DNA from: Colimorpha sp045222295 | Lineage (GTDB): Bacteria > Bacteroidota > Bacteroidia > Bacteroidales > P3 | NCBI GenBank assembly: GCA_045222295.1 | Contig: JBGUXP010000006.1 | Span: forward strand, 62,001-126,000 | Direction of reading: 5' to 3' | Length of the DNA: 64,000 bases | Shown: positions 32,508 through 41,276 of the stretch, one piece after another | Position numbering within the stretch: the stretch's first letter is position 1 | Layout of the letters: the number at the start of each line of letters is the position of its first letter | Translations under genes and position numbers: made by a program | The notes under the pieces: generated by a model | The model's database searches: none | What the model saw: only the letters and a program-made list of their open reading frames with translations | What the model was told of the DNA's origin: nothing

Positions 32508-34321
32508 AACTGCACGGCAACTTCACCCTTCGTCAACTGAAGCCTTACGGTGCACAAAGTGCACTGTATGGCCTCTTTGTGGTGCTGAGTGTCATCTTCA
32601 CCATGGCCACGGCCCTCTCTGTGGCCGACTTCTTGAAGATCCTTTTTGGCTCCGGCGAGGAGCTTCCTGTGGCCAATGGCAACCTTGTGGCTTCTGCTCT
32701 TGACCATCTCTACTCATGGCTTATCTCCTTTGGTCAACTCAACGCACTTCTCCTCTTCTCCGGCATTATCTTCGTGCTCTATACCCTCAAGAACATCTTC
32801 TCTTACCTCTCTGCCGTCGAAATTTCCATCATCCGCACGGGAATTGTCCGAAACCTTCGCAATCGTATGTTTCACAAAGCGATGCATCTCCCCATGAGCT
32901 ATTATGACCACCACCGCAAAGGCGATGTCATGGCCCGCTTCACCAGTGACATGGTAGAATACGAAGAAGGCATTCTCGGCTCCATTCAGATGCTTTTGAC
33001 ATCTGTCATCGGCATGACCCTTTACCTCTTCATGCTCTTCTATATCAATGTCAAACTCACACTCTTTGTCCTCTGCATGTTACCTCTGGTGGCACTTGTC
33101 ATCTCCGGCATTTCCCACCGCCTCAAGCGCAGTTCAAAGATTGTCCAGGAAATGAACTCCTACCTCGTCTCGCTCACCGACGAAACCATCGGAGGCCTGA
33201 AAGTTATCAAATCCTACACCGCCATCGACTTCTCCAACCGCCGCTTCCGCGCTTCCAATCGCGAGTATACGCGTCGCCGCACACTCATGCTGCGCCGCAT
33301 CGATGCCGCTTCGCCTGTCAGTGACTTTTTGGGCAACACCATCGTTATAGGCATCCTCCTTTTCGGTGCTTGGCTTGTCTTCCGTGGTGACCAGGGTCTC
33401 ACCTCCGAACTCTTCATCTCCTATGTGATGCTCTTTGTATTGATGATTCCTCCAGCCAAAGATTTCTCCACCGGACTCTCGCAAATCAAGAAAGGCCGCG
33501 CCTGCGCCGACCGTATCGACGCCTTCCTTATGGAGGCCGAGGAACCCTCTTCAATCAGGCCGGCTGGTTCCACTGATTCATCTACCCAAACCACAATTTC
33601 TGCCGTCTCTCTCCGCCACATCTCCTTCTCCTACAACCCTGATACAGAGGTACTACATGACATCTCGCTTGATGTTCCTCGTGGAACAACGCTTGCGCTG
33701 GTAGGAAGTTCGGGTAGTGGTAAATCCACCATCGCCGACCTCCTCTGTCGTTTCTATCCTTGCACTCAGGGAGAGATTCTTCTTGAAGGAGTCGATATCA
33801 ATAGTATGACCCTTTCCGAGCTCCGTAGTCGCATTGGTGTGGTGGCGCAGGACACCTTGCTCTTCAACGATACCGTGGCCGCCAATATTGCCTTTGGCCA
33901 TCCTGGGGCTACTCGTGACGAAATAGAGAAAGCCGCCCACGACGCTCAGGCTCACGAATTCATCATGAGCCTCCCCAAAGGCTACGACACCTCTCTCGGC
34001 GAAGGGGGAAGCCTCCTCTCTGGCGGTCAGCGCCAGCGCATCAGCATTGCTCGTGCTCTCCTCCGCAACCCCCGCTTGCTCATCCTCGACGAAGCCACCT
34101 CGGCACTCGACACAGAAAGTGAGCGGCTCCTCCAGGCTACTCTTAATGAGGTGCTCCGTGGACGCACCGCCATCGTCATCGCCCATCGGCTCTCCACTAT
34201 CGTCGGAGCCGACAATATCGTTGTCCTCGACCACGGACGTATCGTCGAGCAGGGCACCCACGCTGAGCTCATGAACCTTCATGGTCGCTATTCCGAACTA
34301 GTCGCATTGCAAAGTTTTTAG
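32504..34321 (+). CDS. ABC exporter, MsbA-like half transporter
   Basis: A 605-residue fusion of a six-helix membrane domain (about residues 20-310) and a nucleotide-binding domain (about 360-600). The latter has Walker A GSSGSGKST, the Q-loop VVAQDTLLFND, the signature LSGGQRQRISIARAL, Walker B RLLILDEATSALD and the H-loop IVIAHRLSTI. Such half transporters work as homodimers and may flip lipid A or export drugs; the substrate is unknown. The start is GTG at 32504, overlapping the purB stop. The start MKLHGNFTLRQLKPYG gives the usual amphipathic lead before helix 1. Confidence 0.92.
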   Translation: MKLHGNFTLRQLKPYGAQSALYGLFVVLSVIFTMATALSVADFLKILFGSGEELPVANGNLVASALDHLYSWLISFGQLNALLLFSGIIFVLYTLKNIFSYLSAVEISIIRTGIVRNLRNRMFHKAMHLPMSYYDHHRKGDVMARFTSDMVEYEEGILGSIQMLLTSVIGMTLYLFMLFYINVKLTLFVLCMLPLVALVISGISHRLKRSSKIVQEMNSYLVSLTDETIGGLKVIKSYTAIDFSNRRFRASNREYTRRRTLMLRRIDAASPVSDFLGNTIVIGILLFGAWLVFRGDQGLTSELFISYVMLFVLMIPPAKDFSTGLSQIKKGRACADRIDAFLMEAEEPSSIRPAGSTDSSTQTTISAVSLRHISFSYNPDTEVLHDISLDVPRGTTLALVGSSGSGKSTIADLLCRFYPCTQGEILLEGVDINSMTLSELRSRIGVVAQDTLLFNDTVAANIAFGHPGATRDEIEKAAHDAQAHEFIMSLPKGYDTSLGEGGSLLSGGQRQRISIARALLRNPRLLILDEATSALDTESERLLQATLNEVLRGRTAIVIAHRLSTIVGADNIVVLDHGRIVEQGTHAELMNLHGRYSELVALQSF

Positions 34322-34323
34322 GA

Positions 34324-35565
34324 ATGCGAAACTCGTTACTCATAACGACCCTAAGGTCCATAACATCCCTAAAGTCTCTAGGGCTTTTAATGTTTTTTTT
34401 CTATCTGACCCCTCTTCACGCTCAAGTATATGTCGATCCTGTCACCCGTTGGGTGGCTACTGTCGACGATTCCCTACAACAGATAGTCCTTTCGTGGACT
34501 CCCAGCGCCGACACCCAGGCCATGGGGTATCATATCTGCACTGGAACTCCTTGTTTGGACTATGACACCGTTTTTGGCCGTCAAAACAACACCTATACCT
34601 GTCTGGACCATGATCCCCTCGAGCAGCACACCTATCGCCTTCATGTCTTCGACAGCGCCTACAATGTCAGTTCATTGACCCCCTCTTTTGGAAACATCGT
34701 CCTTACCGCTGATGTGCCCCCATGTTCCAGCACTCTCAGCGTCTCCTGGACCCCCTATGTTGGTATGCCTGGCGGCGTGGAACGCTACAGGCTGTGGATG
34801 ATGCGTGAACCTGTAGATGAGAGATATTTTGTTGCATACAGCACTGATACTGCTGGCCCGTTGTCTCAGGAGTTTGGAATAGCCGATAATATCACGCGTG
34901 TCTGGCTTAAGGTTCAGGCGGTCGGTTTTCCCGACAGCGTCACCGGTGGACAACTCGTCTCGCAGTCTAACATTATTGAAGTGAAGCGCCTCACTGCTGA
35001 TTCTGCTGCTTTCGTCGAAATCACTTCCGCCGCCTACGACAGTGCTTCCAACCAAGTCATGCTCTCTTTCAATATCGACACTTCCTACCATACCGACCAC
35101 TACACCCTATGGCGTAGCATCGATGGAAGACCTTGGAGTGTGATAGCCCAACTTCCTCCCTCTGTCACCACCTCTGTCGACGGCTCCATCAATCCCTTTG
35201 ACTCGCTCCACTGTTATCGCCTCTCTGTCACTGATGCCTGCGACATGAACGAAAAATTCTCCAATACGCAGTGCATCACGGTACCCACACCCCCTGACCC
35301 CGCCTCAAGTATCCCTAATGTCATTATCGTCGGCGATCCTACCAACGGCGCCTTTCTCCCTCGTCTTCAGGGACTCAAGGGCGACCTCTACGAACTCTTC
35401 ATCTATAACCGCAATGGCATCCTCGTCCACCATTCCACCGACCCTGTTGCCGCCTGGATTCCCTCGTCCGATACTCCACAAGGTGCCTATGCCTACGCCC
35501 TCCGTTGCCGTTTCAACAACAATATTGTCAAGATATTTACAGGTTCAATATTAGTGATAAAATAA
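34324..35565 (+). CDS. Secreted protein with a type B T9SS sorting domain
   Basis: A 413-residue exported protein. A hydrophobic signal segment (about 15-33, SLKSLGLLMFFFYLTPLHAQ) is followed by repeated fibronectin type III-like strands (LSWTPSADTQAMGYHICTGT, LSVSWTPYVGMPGGVERYRLW, LSFNIDTSYHTDHYTLWRSI). The last 80 residues (FLPRLQGLKGDLYELFIYNRNGILVH to VKIFTGSILVIK) match the gliding-motility-associated type B C-terminal domain used as a secretion signal by the type IX system. It probably ends at the cell surface or outside. It starts 2 bases after the ABC exporter stop. The function is unknown. Confidence 0.82.
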   Translation: MRNSLLITTLRSITSLKSLGLLMFFFYLTPLHAQVYVDPVTRWVATVDDSLQQIVLSWTPSADTQAMGYHICTGTPCLDYDTVFGRQNNTYTCLDHDPLEQHTYRLHVFDSAYNVSSLTPSFGNIVLTADVPPCSSTLSVSWTPYVGMPGGVERYRLWMMREPVDERYFVAYSTDTAGPLSQEFGIADNITRVWLKVQAVGFPDSVTGGQLVSQSNIIEVKRLTADSAAFVEITSAAYDSASNQVMLSFNIDTSYHTDHYTLWRSIDGRPWSVIAQLPPSVTTSVDGSINPFDSLHCYRLSVTDACDMNEKFSNTQCITVPTPPDPASSIPNVIIVGDPTNGAFLPRLQGLKGDLYELFIYNRNGILVHHSTDPVAAWIPSSDTPQGAYAYALRCRFNNNIVKIFTGSILVIK

Positions 35566-35578
35566 AACCTAAAATCCC

Positions 35579-36382
35579 ATGAAAGTCGCCCTTTATTACC
35601 GCTATATCGATTCTGCTGATCTTCCGGCGTTCAATTATCTCTGTGACCAACTGCAACATGCCAGCGTAATTACCCAGACCGTTGGCGATGGCGACAGCCT
35701 CGATGGCTTCGACTACCTCTTTTCCATCGGTGGCGACGGAACTTTGCTCTCTTCTGTGCAATTTATCCATTCATCTGGTACCGAGGCTTTTCCCCCCATT
35801 CTGGGTATCAACTTTGGCCATTTGGGATTCCTTACCACGGCGGGCAGGGATAATCTCGATAGCCTCGTCAGTGATCTTTTGGCCGGGCGTTTTACTATGG
35901 AAAGTCGTACTCTCCTTGCGGTCGATGCTGTGGGTTACTCCCTCAACGAAGTCTTCCTTCACCGCCCTGAGGGCTCTTCCATGCTCCGCACCCATGTCTA
36001 TGTCGATGGTGATTATGTGGCCACCTATGCCGGCGACGGTGTCATTGTGGCTACACCTACAGGCTCTACGGCCTATTCGCTCAGTTGTGGTGGTCCTATC
36101 CTTACCCCCGACTCCTCCTGTTTCGTCATCACCCCCATCTCGGCCCACACCCTCACCCTGCGTCCTATTATCATCCCCGACACTGCACATCTTGAGCTCC
36201 GCGTCGACTCCGACCAACCCTTCACTCTCGGTATCGACTCTCGTCGCTCGCTTCTCCAGGGCCCGGCCTCCTTCAAGCTCTCCCGAGCCCCCTTCACCAT
36301 CCGCCTTATCCGCCTCGACACGCAGAACTTCTTTTCTGCCATCCGCGATAAACTCATGTGGGGTACGGAGGTTCGCAATTAG
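35579..36382 (+). CDS. nadK: NAD kinase
   Basis: Phosphorylates NAD to NADP. The 267-residue protein has the family GGDGT motif (IGGDGTLLSSVQF), GINFGHLGFLT, the NE motif (LNEVFLHR), the conserved Gly-rich segment AGDGVIVATPTGSTAYSLSCGG and the C-terminal TPISAHTLTLRPIIIP. It is the last gene of the operon that begins with DUF4290. The 160 bases after its stop contain no clear gene; an open frame there (36358-36549) looks like noise. Confidence 0.97.
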   Translation: MKVALYYRYIDSADLPAFNYLCDQLQHASVITQTVGDGDSLDGFDYLFSIGGDGTLLSSVQFIHSSGTEAFPPILGINFGHLGFLTTAGRDNLDSLVSDLLAGRFTMESRTLLAVDAVGYSLNEVFLHRPEGSSMLRTHVYVDGDYVATYAGDGVIVATPTGSTAYSLSCGGPILTPDSSCFVITPISAHTLTLRPIIIPDTAHLELRVDSDQPFTLGIDSRRSLLQGPASFKLSRAPFTIRLIRLDTQNFFSAIRDKLMWGTEVRN

Positions 36383-36545
36383 TTATAGGCGTGGATGCCG
36401 CCGAGGATAAAGTTGCCACCGAAGTAGGTGATTTTTACTCTCTCGGAGAAAAAATATTTGTCTATTCGCAGAATTTTTTGTTACTTTGTACTCGGAGCCA
36501 TAGTGGCTTCTACTATATTATTGTCTTGAAAATCAAAATACAAAC

Positions 36546-36785
36546 ATGAAGAATGCTCTAAAAAAAGCGTTGCCTTTGTTGCTCGTCGTCGCCGTGCTGG
36601 CAATGAGCGGTATGCAGTTGTCGTGCAGAAGCAGCTCGAGAAGCCAAGTAAGGGGCCAAAGAGGTCACGGCACCAGAGAGATGATGTATGAACGTCACCA
36701 GTCGAACAAGGGCCGCAAGGTCAATACAAACATTAAGGTGAAAGGTAACAATAGGGCCAATGGCCGTACAACTAGAAGTTATTGA
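36546..36785 (+). CDS. Small basic lipoprotein
   Basis: A 79-residue protein with a lipoprotein signal (MKNALKKALPLLLVVAVLAM, lipobox QLSC at about residue 27). The short mature part is rich in Arg, Ser and Gly (SSSRSQVRGQRGHGTREMM, GRKVNTNIKVKGNNRANGR). The strong positive charge suggests binding to acidic envelope polymers, but that is only inference. TTACTTTG lies upstream in place of a strict -7 element. The stop overlaps the manA ATG by one base (TGATG). Confidence 0.72.
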   Translation: MKNALKKALPLLLVVAVLAMSGMQLSCRSSSRSQVRGQRGHGTREMMYERHQSNKGRKVNTNIKVKGNNRANGRTTRSY

Positions 36786-37834
36786 TGCAAAGTTCTCTCT
36801 ATCCGCTTAAATTTCTTCCCCTCTTCAAGAATGTCATCTGGGGAGGCAACAAACTGAAAGAATATGGTTTCAACTACGACCCGCTGCCCAATTGTGGCGA
36901 GTTGTGGGCCCTCTCTTCCGTCGAGGGACGTGAGTCGGTTATTGCTAACGGATTTCTTGCCGAGAACACCCTTAACGAAGCCATTGAAATTTATATGGGA
37001 GACCTGGTGGGAGACAAGGTCTTCAATCGTTTCGGCACGGAATTCCCGTTGCTGTTCAAGATTATCGACGCCGCCAAGGACCTCTCCATTCAGGTACATC
37101 CCGACGACGAATTGGCACAGCACCGCGGTATGCCTTGTGGCAAGACCGAGATGTGGTATGTCATGGAGGTCGATGAGGGGGCTAGGCTTATCAGCGGCTT
37201 CCGTCGCGATACCGACCCCGAGGAATATCGCGCTGCCCTCACCACAGGACATCTCGAAGAGCTCCTCTATGCTGAAGAGCCCAAGGCTGGCGATGTCTAT
37301 TTTATCCCTGCAGGTCGTGTCCACGCCCTTGGTAAAGGGTTAATGGTGGCTGAGATACAGCAGACCTCCGACTGCACTTATCGCATTTACGACTACAACC
37401 GTCGTGATGCCGACGGCAAGCTCCGCCAGTTGCACACAGAGGAGGCCATGGATGCCATCGACTTCAGTGGCATTCAGGGGCACGCCAACACCCGCTATCA
37501 AGCCCGTAGTAACGAGACTGTCACACTGGCCACCTGCCCCTATTTCATCACCAGCCTCATCGCTCTTGACCAACCCATTCGCAAGAACCTTGAAGAGGTG
37601 GATACCTTTGTGGTCTATATGTGTGTTGATGGTATCGCTGCGGTAAAGAGCATGGACACCATCGTTCCCGTTCATACCGGCGAATGCGTGCTGGTACCCG
37701 CGGTGGCTGATGGCGTAGAACTCTTCTGCGAGGGATCCGCCAAGTTCCTCGAAGTGTACATCGACACCACTGGCTGGACCGACGAGGCTCCGCAGGATGA
37801 CTGGGTGGCCCAGTTCATCGGCGGCTCCCAGTAA
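36785..37834 (+). CDS. manA: Mannose-6-phosphate isomerase, class I
   Basis: Interconverts fructose-6-phosphate and mannose-6-phosphate, feeding GDP-sugar synthesis. I chose the ATG at 36785 (MQSSLYPLKFLPLFKNVIWGG, 349 residues) rather than the TTG one codon before. The zinc site is visible: IQVHPDDELA, KTEMWYV and the His of FIPAGRVHALGKG, followed by EIQQTSDCTYRIYDY. The short class I type without a fused nucleotidyltransferase is normal for Bacteroidota. It is translationally coupled to the small basic lipoprotein. Confidence 0.95.
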   Translation: MQSSLYPLKFLPLFKNVIWGGNKLKEYGFNYDPLPNCGELWALSSVEGRESVIANGFLAENTLNEAIEIYMGDLVGDKVFNRFGTEFPLLFKIIDAAKDLSIQVHPDDELAQHRGMPCGKTEMWYVMEVDEGARLISGFRRDTDPEEYRAALTTGHLEELLYAEEPKAGDVYFIPAGRVHALGKGLMVAEIQQTSDCTYRIYDYNRRDADGKLRQLHTEEAMDAIDFSGIQGHANTRYQARSNETVTLATCPYFITSLIALDQPIRKNLEEVDTFVVYMCVDGIAAVKSMDTIVPVHTGECVLVPAVADGVELFCEGSAKFLEVYIDTTGWTDEAPQDDWVAQFIGGSQ

Positions 37835-37839
37835 AAAAA

Positions 37840-37871
37840 TTTGTGGGATTAAGAAAATTTTACTACTTTTG
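37840..37871 (+). promoter_or_regulatory. Promoter of the ZapB-like/zapA unit
   Basis: TTTG at 37840-37843 and TACTTTTG at 37864-37871 are 20 bases apart. Transcription should start a few bases later, about 30 bases before the ATG at 37907. Confidence 0.85.
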
Positions 37872-37906
37872 CACCGCTTTTTATAGTATTATAGGCATTG
37901 AATGTT

Positions 37907-38221
37907 ATGTTCGACTTCGAGACATCGGTAACAGGGATTGAATTTAAAGTGAGACAGTTGGCGGACGAAGTGGCACGTCTGCGCAAGCTGGTGTCAGAGA
38001 AAGAGGACCGGTGCTATGAACTGGAAGAAGCACTTAGAAACAACGAAAAAACAATTAACAATTTAAAAGAAGAGAACAAATTATTAAAACTAGGGAATAG
38101 ATTGTCAGAAAAAGGCGAGAGTGCTGAGATAAAACTAAAAATCAATCAGATGATTCGCGCCATCGACAAGAGTCTTGAGATATTGAAGAAAGACAATGGA
38201 AACGATATCGGCATCGGTTAA
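37907..38221 (+). CDS. Small coiled-coil protein, ZapB-like
   Basis: A 104-residue, mostly helical protein. I chose the ATG at 37907 (MFDFETSVTGIEFKVRQLAD) because the longer frame starts at a TTG. Residues 10-75 have heptads of Leu, Val and Ile (VARLRKLVSEKEDRCYELEE, TINNLKEENKLLKLGNRL). The C-terminal part (IKLKINQMIRAIDKSLEIL) looks amphipathic. It overlaps zapA by 26 bases, so a role in division as a ZapB-type partner of FtsZ-associated ZapA is likely by context, though no sequence signature proves it. Confidence 0.8.
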   Translation: MFDFETSVTGIEFKVRQLADEVARLRKLVSEKEDRCYELEEALRNNEKTINNLKEENKLLKLGNRLSEKGESAEIKLKINQMIRAIDKSLEILKKDNGNDIGIG

Positions 38222-38501
38222 CATATTGGGGCGCACCTATAAACTCCGCGTGTCCCCGGAAGATGAGGCGGCATTGCGCAAGGCTTCCGACCTTATCGAC
38301 TCGCAGGCCAAGAGTTTTGGTAAGCAGTATGCCTATAACGACCATCAGGACTTATTGGCGATGGTAGCATTGACGCAGATCACTCAATTGACCAAGATAC
38401 AAGACTCACTGCGGTTCAAGGACACAGACCTCGCGCAGAGGCTGCAGTCCATCGACAGTGTATTGGAACAAATCCTGCATCCGACGGAAAGCAGTTTGTA
38501 A
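38196..38501 (+). CDS. zapA: Cell division protein ZapA
   Basis: ZapA promotes bundling of FtsZ filaments at the division site. The 101-residue protein opens with the ZapA head ISASVNILGRTYKLRVSPEDEAALRKASDLIDSQAKSF and continues with LLAMVALTQITQLTKIQDSL, then a C-terminal coiled coil. The length is normal. It overlaps the coiled-coil gene upstream by 26 bases. Its stop codon lies inside the 5' arm of the structured RNA at 38498-38610. Confidence 0.93.
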   Translation: METISASVNILGRTYKLRVSPEDEAALRKASDLIDSQAKSFGKQYAYNDHQDLLAMVALTQITQLTKIQDSLRFKDTDLAQRLQSIDSVLEQILHPTESSL

Positions 38502-38610
38502 ACTCAACACCATTTACAAACCGAGTCGGCTCAGGGGCGGGTAGGTTGTATGGCTGATACGCCCGGCGCTCAAATCCTAATAGTTCAGAGTTTACCATAA
38601 CTCTCTTTTT
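38498..38610 (+). ncRNA. Structured RNA between zapA and rny, 6S RNA candidate or attenuator
   Basis: A long-range stem joins GTAAACTC-AAC (38498-38508) to GTT-CA-GAGTTTAC (38583-38595). Inside it GGGCG pairs with CGCCC (about 38535-38574). The 3' strand of the outer stem overlaps a terminator hairpin AGAGTT-TACCAT-AACTCT followed by C and five T (38587-38610), so the two folds exclude each other. In gamma-proteobacteria the 6S RNA gene follows zapA, so a 6S-type RNA is one reading; a leader attenuator for rny is the other. The sequence was not matched to any covariance model. Confidence 0.45.
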
Positions 38611-38693
38611 AAACGCGATGCAGGATTTTCTTTTTAGACTGACCTCTCTCCGATGAAGGCAACCGCCGTTCCCACAACAACACACACAACATC

Positions 38694-40235
38694 ATGGAAG
38701 TAGTTTTTATTATAATCGGAATCGTGGCCGGCGGTGCCTTGGGTGTCTGGCTGACCACTACCGTATTGCGCAACAAGTTGCTCGCTAAAAGTCAGCAGGT
38801 ACTGAAAGATGCTGAAGAGAAAGGCGAGGTTATCAAGAAGGACAAAATTCTTCAAGCCAAAGAACAGTATCTACAGCTGAAAGGTGAGCACGAGAAGCGC
38901 GTCAACGAACAGAACAACAAGTTGCGCGACCAAGAAAACAAGCTGAAACAGCGTGAGCAGACCCTCAATCAGAAGGTCGACGAACTGCAGAAGAAAAGCA
39001 ACGAACTCAAGGGTGTGAGCGACAACCTCAATAACCAGATTGAGGCCCTCAAGAAACGTCAGGCCGAAGTGGAGAAAGTCTATAAAGAGAGCGTCACCAA
39101 GCTTGAGCACATCGCCGGCATGAGCGCCGAAGAGGCCAAGCAGCAATTGGTCGACGCCATGACCGAGGAGGCCCGTGCCGAAGCTAGCACCACCATCATG
39201 GATATCGTAGAGGAGGCCAAAATCACTGCCGCCGAGCAGGCCAAGAAGATTGTCATCCAGAGTATCCAGCGTACCGCCACCGAGACCGCTGTCGAGAACA
39301 CCGTCAGCGTCTTCAACTTGGAAAATGAAGAGGTCAAGGGCCGCATCATCGGCCGTGAGGGCCGCAATATACGCACCCTCGAGAGTCTTACCGGTGTGGA
39401 GATTATCATCGACGATTCCCCTGACGCCATCATCATCAGCGGCTTCGACCCTGTGCGCCGCGAGATAGCACGCCTGTCGCTCCACAAACTGGTCACCGAT
39501 GGCCGCATCCATCCTGCCCGTATCGAAGAGGTGGTCGCCAAGACCCGTCGCCAGATTGAACAGGAAATCAACGAGGTAGGTAAGCGCACTTGCATCGACC
39601 TCGGCATTCTCAACATGAACCACGAGTTGATGCGCATGGTGGGACGCATGAAGTATCGTTCCTCCTACGGTCAGAACCTCCTGCAGCATAGCCGCGAGGT
39701 GGCCAACCTGGCTGCCACCATGGCTTCCGAGCTGGGTCTGAACCCCAAGCTGGCCAAGCGCGCTGGCCTGCTGCACGACATCGGCAAGGTGCCCGAGACC
39801 GACCCCGAGATGCCGCATGCCATCTTCGGCATGAAGCTCGCTGAGAAATACAAGGAGCATCCCGATATCTGCAACGCCATTGGAGCGCACCACGACGAGA
39901 TGGAGATGACCAACCTCATCTCGCCCATCATTCAGGTGGCCGATGCCATCAGTGGTGCCCGTCCCGGTGCCCGTCGCGAGGTCGTCGAAGCCTATATCAA
40001 CCGCCTCAAGAAACTGGAAGACATGGCTATGACCTACCCTGGAGTGGTGAAGACCTACGCTATCCAGGCTGGCCGCGAGCTGCGCGTCATCGTGGGTGCC
40101 GACAAGGTGACCGACGTGGAGGCCAACAAGCTCAGTTTCGACCTCTCCAAGCAGATTCAGAACGAGATGACCTACCCTGGCCAGATTAAGGTCACGGTCA
40201 TCCGCGAGACCCGCGCCATCAACTATGCCAAGTAG
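38694..40235 (+). CDS. rny: Ribonuclease Y
   Basis: Membrane-anchored endoribonuclease that starts mRNA decay. The 513-residue protein has an N-terminal membrane helix (VVFIIIGIVAGGALGVWLTT), a long coiled coil (about residues 30-190), a KH domain (GRIIGREGRNIRTLESLTGV) and an HD domain. The metal site is seen in SREVANLAATMASELG, RAGLLHDIGK and AIGAHHDE. The end, PGQIKVTVIRETRAINYAK, is the family signature. The start ATG at 38694 follows about 80 bases after the terminator of the structured RNA. An own promoter is not obvious in 38611-38693. Confidence 0.97.
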   Translation: MEVVFIIIGIVAGGALGVWLTTTVLRNKLLAKSQQVLKDAEEKGEVIKKDKILQAKEQYLQLKGEHEKRVNEQNNKLRDQENKLKQREQTLNQKVDELQKKSNELKGVSDNLNNQIEALKKRQAEVEKVYKESVTKLEHIAGMSAEEAKQQLVDAMTEEARAEASTTIMDIVEEAKITAAEQAKKIVIQSIQRTATETAVENTVSVFNLENEEVKGRIIGREGRNIRTLESLTGVEIIIDDSPDAIIISGFDPVRREIARLSLHKLVTDGRIHPARIEEVVAKTRRQIEQEINEVGKRTCIDLGILNMNHELMRMVGRMKYRSSYGQNLLQHSREVANLAATMASELGLNPKLAKRAGLLHDIGKVPETDPEMPHAIFGMKLAEKYKEHPDICNAIGAHHDEMEMTNLISPIIQVADAISGARPGARREVVEAYINRLKKLEDMAMTYPGVVKTYAIQAGRELRVIVGADKVTDVEANKLSFDLSKQIQNEMTYPGQIKVTVIRETRAINYAK

Positions 40236-40262
40236 AGGTTAATGGTTATTGGTTAAAGGTTA

Positions 40263-41276
40263 ATGAGCATGCTATCAATATTGGCCATCCATTGGAATAT
40301 AGACCCGGTGATGTTTCACATCGGGTCTTTTGGCTTGCGCTACTATTCGTTGGGCTTCCTTATAGCTTTCGTCTTGGGCTACTGGATTATCTCACGAATG
40401 TTCAAACGCGAAGGTGTGAGGTCCAATTACCTCGACAGTCTAGTCATCTATATGTTCCTCGCCACCCTTATCGGAGCCCGTCTGGGCCACTGTCTCTTTT
40501 ACGAGCCTGGCTATTTCCTCACCTCAGCCCACTGGCCCGAGATTATATGGCCCTTCAGTAACGGTGAGTTCACTGGCTTCCAGGGTCTCGCCAGCCACGG
40601 TGCCGCCGTGGGTATCCTGACGGCCATGTGGCTCTACTGGCGTAAGTATAGCATGAACCTCTGGTGGATTCTCGACCGCTTGGTCATCGTCATCGCCCTA
40701 GGTGGCGCCTTCATCCGTCTGGGCAACCTCTTTAATAGTGAAATCTATGGACATGTCACCACGTTGCCCTGGGGATTCATCTTCGACCGCAACCACGAGA
40801 CCGTCGCCAAGCACCCCACACAGCTCTATGAGAGCCTCAGTTATTTTGCCATCTTTGGTGCCTGCCTATGCTACTACCTCCGCAAGAAAGGCAATATCCG
40901 TAGTGGTGCCATCTTCGGCTGGTGGCTGGTGGCACTCTTTGGCGTACGTTTCCTCATCGAATTTGTCAAAAACGACCAGGTTGGATTCGAGGCCGGTATG
41001 ACCCTCAACATGGGCCAACTTCTCAGCCTTCCCTTCATCGTGGCGGGTCTTATCATCGCTTGGATGTCACGCGGCGACAAGTTCCCGCAGGGACCCTTTC
41101 CATATGGCGAAGTGAAAACTATCGTAGCCAAATGGGAAGAAAAAGATGCCAAGGAAAAACGCGAAAGGTTAGAAAGGGAAAAGAAAGCAGCCGTAAGTAA
41201 AGCGGCATGGCAAAAAGCCAGACAGGAACGCAAAGAATCAAAAAAGAAGAACCAAAATAAAATAGACAACAAATGA
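40263..41276 (+). CDS. lgt: Prolipoprotein diacylglyceryl transferase
   Basis: Lgt adds diacylglycerol from phosphatidylglycerol to the lipobox Cys of prolipoproteins, the first step of lipoprotein maturation. The protein has about seven membrane helices. Motifs: LRYYSLGFLIAFVLG, the conserved ATLIGARLGHCLFYEP, FQGLASHGAAVG, LGGAFIRLGNLFNSEIYG, HPTQLYESL and GVRFLIEFVKNDQ. A Lys/Glu-rich tail of about 60 residues (EEKDAKEKRERLEREKK and on) extends beyond the usual 260-290 residues. The start region (ggttaatggttattggttaa) is a low-complexity repeat; the ATG at 40269 is an alternative start. The stop overlaps gpmA. Confidence 0.95.
   Translation: MSMLSILAIHWNIDPVMFHIGSFGLRYYSLGFLIAFVLGYWIISRMFKREGVRSNYLDSLVIYMFLATLIGARLGHCLFYEPGYFLTSAHWPEIIWPFSNGEFTGFQGLASHGAAVGILTAMWLYWRKYSMNLWWILDRLVIVIALGGAFIRLGNLFNSEIYGHVTTLPWGFIFDRNHETVAKHPTQLYESLSYFAIFGACLCYYLRKKGNIRSGAIFGWWLVALFGVRFLIEFVKNDQVGFEAGMTLNMGQLLSLPFIVAGLIIAWMSRGDKFPQGPFPYGEVKTIVAKWEEKDAKEKRERLEREKKAAVSKAAWQKARQERKESKKKNQNKIDNK

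Noticed and set aside
36358..36549. A 63-codon plus-strand frame after nadK
   Set aside because: It starts inside nadK, has no family features, and overlaps the upstream region of the small basic lipoprotein gene.
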